Origin: Anaerolineales bacterium
GTDB taxonomy: Bacteria > Chloroflexota > Anaerolineae > Anaerolineales > DRMV01
Length of the DNA stretch: 41,270 nucleotides
Assembly: GCA_027019065.1 (NCBI GenBank)
Contig: JALUXH010000199.1
Location: 1-41,270 of the forward strand
Direction: 5' to 3'
Shown here: in pieces, positions 37,738-41,270 of the stretch
Layout: each line of letters starts with the position of its first letter
How positions within the stretch are numbered: the first letter of the stretch is position 1
Translations under genes and position numbers: made by a program
The notes under the pieces: model-generated
What the model was told of the DNA's origin: nothing
Database searches by the model: none
Seen by the model: the letters and a program-made list of their open reading frames with translations, nothing else

Positions 37738-39021
37738 CTACCAGGAATGCGAACTTTGTTCGCCCGGGCGGGGGTAAAGGCGGGGATGGCGGTGCCCACC
37801 GCGAAGGTGGTGGTGGTCGCTTTCCTCGTAAGGGACGTCTTTCATAATGACCCGCCGTTCGGGCGAGGCCGCCAAAACGACATCCGATTCAATCATGCGG
37901 GCGGGGTAAATGACCAGCCCCGAGCCCAGGCGGCAGTTGTGACCCACACAGCCGCCGAGCACCGGGCGGTTGGCGTCGCGCAGCAGGCCGTGGCCGTCGC
38001 GGGCTTTGATGGGGGCGGAAATCAGGTTGAAATCGGTAAAGGTGGTCCCCGCGCCGATAAAAGTGTTGCGCCCTACCACGCACATTTGCAGGCAGGTGTT
38101 TTGGGCCACCATGCTGTTGTCCATCAGCGTGGTCATGAAAAGGGCGGCGCGAAAGGGCAGGAAGGCGCCGTCGCCGACGACCGAGAGCAGCAGCTGGCAG
38201 CCCTGGGAAATGTTGACGTTATCGCCGATGATGCAGTTATCTACCACGGCGCCCGCGCCGATGGTGACGTTATCGCCGATGAGGGTGGGCCCGTGGATGA
38301 CGGCGGTGGGGTCGATCACGGCGTTGCGCCCCACAACCACCAGCGGCGAAGCCGAGAGCACCTGCTTCCCTTCGTACATGGCTTTGGCGAGCACACGCAG
38401 TTTGAAGAACGGGTCGCGGTTGAGGCGGGCTTCAAAGCGCGCCCCGCGGGCAAAAACGCCGAAGACCACATCGGCAATAAAAATGTGTACCCAACTGTCA
38501 ATGGCCAGCAGCGCCCGCAGCGGCACCTGGAACACCAGGTCGCCCTGCTCGGTGGCCATATAAGTCGGGACGTGGTAATAGCCGATTTCCCGCGCCTGCA
38601 GGTCGATGACCAGCGGCTCCGGCGTTTCATCGGTGGCGGTGCCGTGGGGGTAGTACCACAGGTCGGCAAGGTAAAGGTCGCCCTGAGGCGTGTATGAGAC
38701 GGAAAGGGGCAGGGCGTGTTCGCGGAAGGCCGGGTCATCGGCCGCCAAAGCGGCCTGCACCGGGCGGCCGCGCTTGCGGGCGGCTTCCAGGAAAGCCCGG
38801 ATGTAGAATTCGTCAAAGAAAAGGTTGTCGCGATAAACAATGGCTTCTTCGCGCACCGGCGGCAGGCGGCGGCCGGCGCGGATCTCAATTTCCCGCTCCA
38901 CGTAGGGCGTCAGCACATCGCGCTGGGCCAGCCAGAGCGGCTTGTTGTGAATTCGCAAGTCGCGTGCCGGTTCGTTGAAGGGCGGGATATGCCGGTCGTC
39001 GCGCAGAATGATTTTGAGCAT
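37738..39021 (-). CDS. Left-handed beta-helix (hexapeptide repeat) acyl/nucleotidyltransferase-like protein
   Basis: VVVGRNAVIDPTAVIHGPTLIGDNVTIGAGAVVDNCIIGDNVNISQGCQL hexapeptides; His-rich C-terminus. Confidence 0.75.
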   Translation of the reverse strand: MLKIILRDDRHIPPFNEPARDLRIHNKPLWLAQRDVLTPYVEREIEIRAGRRLPPVREEAIVYRDNLFFDEFYIRAFLEAARKRGRPVQAALAADDPAFREHALPLSVSYTPQGDLYLADLWYYPHGTATDETPEPLVIDLQAREIGYYHVPTYMATEQGDLVFQVPLRALLAIDSWVHIFIADVVFGVFARGARFEARLNRDPFFKLRVLAKAMYEGKQVLSASPLVVVGRNAVIDPTAVIHGPTLIGDNVTIGAGAVVDNCIIGDNVNISQGCQLLLSVVGDGAFLPFRAALFMTTLMDNSMVAQNTCLQMCVVGRNTFIGAGTTFTDFNLISAPIKARDGHGLLRDANRPVLGGCVGHNCRLGSGLVIYPARMIESDVVLAASPERRVIMKDVPYEESDHHHLRGGHRHPRLYPRPGEQSSHSW

Positions 39022-39048
39022 GGGCTGTCGGAAGCGCGCCCGGGCGCT

Positions 39049-39606
39049 TCAGTGCAGGGGGTGCTGCGGAATGTAGAGCGCGGCCGGGAAATCGTCGGCG
39101 GGGCGCACGGCAAACCATCGCCCGCCGCTCAGCCAGTAGAGCATTTCTTGCAGATAGCCTTCCCACGGGGTGCAGCGGAAGGCTTGCGCGGGGTGGGCGG
39201 GTGCGAAGGGGCAGCGCTGCGAATGCCAGAGCATGGCGCGGGGCAGGGTTTCTATCTGGACGGCCAGGCCGAACCACGCGGAGGTCAGCGCTGCGAGGTG
39301 GTGCAGCCCGGTGGCCATTTTGCGGGGCCACGGCAGGAAACGAAACGCCGCGGCCTGGAAGATGCTTTCTTCGGCAAGATGGGGAATCATCTGGCGGGCA
39401 AAGGCGCGGCCAATCCGCAGCCCTATGCCCAGCCCGGCCGCCTCGCCGTAATGCGCGCACAGGGCGGGCAGCAGGGTTTCCCACGGGCGCAGCGGGGTTT
39501 CCGCCTGGGGCAGGAAATCTGCCGGCCCGAGAATTTCGCGCACGGCTTCCTGCCATGCCCTGGCAACATGCACATCCACAACCGCTGCTGCCGGCGAGAA
39601 AATCAT
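39049..39606 (-). CDS. V4R-like (putative small-molecule/hydrocarbon-binding) protein
   Basis: LCAHYGEAAGLGIGLRIGRAFARQ, MLWHSQRCPFAPAH, GYLQEMLYWLSGGRWFAVR resemble V4R-family proteins. Confidence 0.5.
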   Translation of the reverse strand: MIFSPAAAVVDVHVARAWQEAVREILGPADFLPQAETPLRPWETLLPALCAHYGEAAGLGIGLRIGRAFARQMIPHLAEESIFQAAAFRFLPWPRKMATGLHHLAALTSAWFGLAVQIETLPRAMLWHSQRCPFAPAHPAQAFRCTPWEGYLQEMLYWLSGGRWFAVRPADDFPAALYIPQHPLH

Positions 39607-40418
39607 GTTTCCGGTACCTCGGCCAGGTCGGGATGGGCGCCTTCCAAAAAGGCGTGCAGGGACGCCACAAAGGCATGCGGCTGGTCAAGCATGATGAAAT
39701 GCCCGGCTTCTTTGAAGCGCACAATTTCGGCATGGGGCACGCCCCGTTTGAGGGCTATCCACTGGCGGGGGTTGACGATGACGTCTTTGTTGCCGTACAT
39801 GCCCATCACCGGCACCCGGATTTGGGAAAGGGAGGGTTCCAAATTGGTGCGCCGCAAGGAAGCAATGCTGTGCAGGAAAGATTCCAGCGTGGTTTGGGAA
39901 AGGTCGCGGTCCATCATTTCGGGCCAGCGGGGGTCTTTAGAGATAAGGGGTGAAGTCAGGCGAATGCCCAGTTTGAGCAGGGTCATTTGATGATAGACCA
40001 GGAAGGCGATGGGGCGGTAACCGGCCAGTTTGAGGGGGAGGGAAAGGGAGTTGCCGTCAATGGGAGAGCCAATGACCACCACCCGGCTGACGCGCTCGGG
40101 GTAGCGGATGGCCACGCTGAGGGAAACCGTGCCCCCCATGCTGTGCCCCACCAGCGGGGCATGGCTGATGCCGAGTTGTTCCATGAATTGATCTACCAGG
40201 CTGACGAAGTCGGCAACATCGTAAGAGTCGCGCTTTTTGCCGGATTCCCCAAACCCCCAAAAATCCAGCGCGTAGGCGCGGTAATACTGCCCCAGGTAGG
40301 CCATGGTTTCCTGCCACACGCCCCATGAGCCGAGCCAGCCATGCAGCAAAATCACAGGTTTGCCGCGCCCGAAAACCTCGTAATGAACAACGCCCTGATC
40401 GGTGGTAATAGAAGACAC
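39603..40418 (-). CDS. Alpha/beta hydrolase (GTG start likely)
   Basis: VVHYEVFGRGKPVILLHGWLGSWGVW; LVGHSMGGTVSL; overlaps the downstream V4R-like gene by 4 bp. Confidence 0.88.
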   Translation of the reverse strand: MSSITTDQGVVHYEVFGRGKPVILLHGWLGSWGVWQETMAYLGQYYRAYALDFWGFGESGKKRDSYDVADFVSLVDQFMEQLGISHAPLVGHSMGGTVSLSVAIRYPERVSRVVVIGSPIDGNSLSLPLKLAGYRPIAFLVYHQMTLLKLGIRLTSPLISKDPRWPEMMDRDLSQTTLESFLHSIASLRRTNLEPSLSQIRVPVMGMYGNKDVIVNPRQWIALKRGVPHAEIVRFKEAGHFIMLDQPHAFVASLHAFLEGAHPDLAEVPET

Positions 40419-40531
40419 AACGGCCTCGGTGTTCTAAAATGAGGGGGAAGGCGCGCCCGCCGCGGCAGCGCCGCCTCGCCTGGGCGCGCTTTCTGCTCTC
40501 GCGGGCAGGGGCGGCCGGAACACCCAGGCGG

Positions 40532-41071
40532 TCACGCCCGATTGCCCTCAATTTCTTCCATGATGCTGAGCAGCAATTCCAGCAGCACCTTTTTCACCGA
40601 TTCTTTGTCGGTGGCCACGCAGGGCAACAGCTTGACGTGCGTATCCAGCCGGAGGGCAATGCGCATATCGTCAAGTTCCCAGGCATCGTCCATATCCTGT
40701 TTGTTGGCGGCAACCACGTAAGGGGTAGGGGCATAAGCGCGGAAGGTTTCCAGGATGCTGCGGGCTTCCCGAAAGGTCTCCGGGCGGGTGCTGTCAACCA
40801 GCACAATGAACCCCAGCATGCCTTCAGAGAGAATTTCCCACATGAAGTCAAAGCGACGCTGGCCAGGGGTGCCGAAGAGGTAGAGCACCAGGTCTTCATC
40901 CACGGTAATGCGGCCAAAATCCATCGCAACGGTGGTTGTATCTTTGACTCTTTCGGCCTCGCTGGTAATTTTGCGCTCCGTCGCGACGACGTCAATTTCG
41001 CTGACGGTCTGAATGAAGGCCGTTTTGCCTGCGTTGAAGGGGCCGGTCACCACAATTTTTACAGTCTGCAT
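40532..41071 (-). CDS. Small Ras-like GTPase (COG2229/MglA-like)
   Basis: VTGPFNAGKTAFIQ P-loop, LYLFGTPGQRRFDFMWEIL switch II, VVAANKQDMDDA. Confidence 0.9.
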   Translation of the reverse strand: MQTVKIVVTGPFNAGKTAFIQTVSEIDVVATERKITSEAERVKDTTTVAMDFGRITVDEDLVLYLFGTPGQRRFDFMWEILSEGMLGFIVLVDSTRPETFREARSILETFRAYAPTPYVVAANKQDMDDAWELDDMRIALRLDTHVKLLPCVATDKESVKKVLLELLLSIMEEIEGNRA

Positions 41072-41168
41072 GGCATAATTCCTCGGTCAAAGGATCGTTG
41101 AAAAAGGGAAAGCCGCTGCCTCGGGGAAAAACAACCGTTGAGATGATACCGGGGGGGGCAGAAAACCC

Positions 41169-41270
41169 TCAGAGGCCGCGAATGCGGGAAATCAGACGAT
41201 TGACCAGCGAGCGTTGCTCTTCTTTGGATTTGCCTTCCAGTGCCGTGTGAATGGGGCGGGGCGGGGCGGG
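41169..41270 (-). CDS. C-terminal end of a further co-directional gene (truncated by window edge)
   Basis: Minus strand reads ...PIHTALEGKSKEEQRSLVNRLISRIRGL*. Confidence 0.5.
   Translation of the reverse strand, partial: PAPPRPIHTALEGKSKEEQRSLVNRLISRIRGL

Noticed and set aside
41253-41270. GGGGCGGGGCGGGGCGGG as a functional G-quadruplex
   Set aside because: It lies at the window edge inside a truncated coding region in GC-rich DNA; context is insufficient.
1-41270. CRISPR arrays, tRNA or rRNA genes
   Set aside because: No regularly spaced repeats, tRNA-like cloverleaf with CCA-proximal features or rRNA-like sequence was recognised; a tRNAscan/Infernal run would be decisive.

Overview
A 41.3-kb, GC-rich bacterial chromosomal window. 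Gene content and lipoprotein style suggest Chloroflexota (Anaerolineae-like), but this is inference. All calls come from reading the sequence and translations by eye; no database search was run. Left to right: the tail of a DUF4160/DUF2442 pair; a compact restriction-modification (R-M) cassette (NgoMIV-like endonuclease plus TSPPY-type methyltransferase) wedged against the 3' end of elp3 and bracketed by an exact-offset 123-bp direct repeat of that 3' end; a nitroreductase-aroH-pheA-DUF971 run; a lipoprotein; a repeat-rich intergenic zone; a SAM methyltransferase; ftsH; an MFS exporter; a LacI-regulated sugar ABC cassette with a consensus promoter and operator but no ATPase; a TGS-uridine-kinase-like protein; an AmrS-like radical SAM enzyme; a BMP-family lipoprotein; and a Fur-family regulator/P1B-ATPase pair. 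The right third (26.4-41.1 kb) is a tightly packed co-directional minus-strand cluster: COG2229-type small GTPase, two paralogous alpha/beta hydrolases, a V4R-like protein, a left-handed beta-helix protein, a cyanobacterial-AAR-like dehydrogenase, a response regulator with degenerate GGDEF, a 2333-aa multi-GAF histidine kinase, a CheY-like receiver and an esterase. The strongest observations are (1) the R-M insertion, where all four differences between the two elp3 3'-end copies are synonymous and one creates a perfect TATAAT six bases before the methyltransferase ATG, and (2) the GTPase/V4R/AAR/multi-GAF-kinase cluster as a possible undescribed lipid- or hydrocarbon-linked signalling system.
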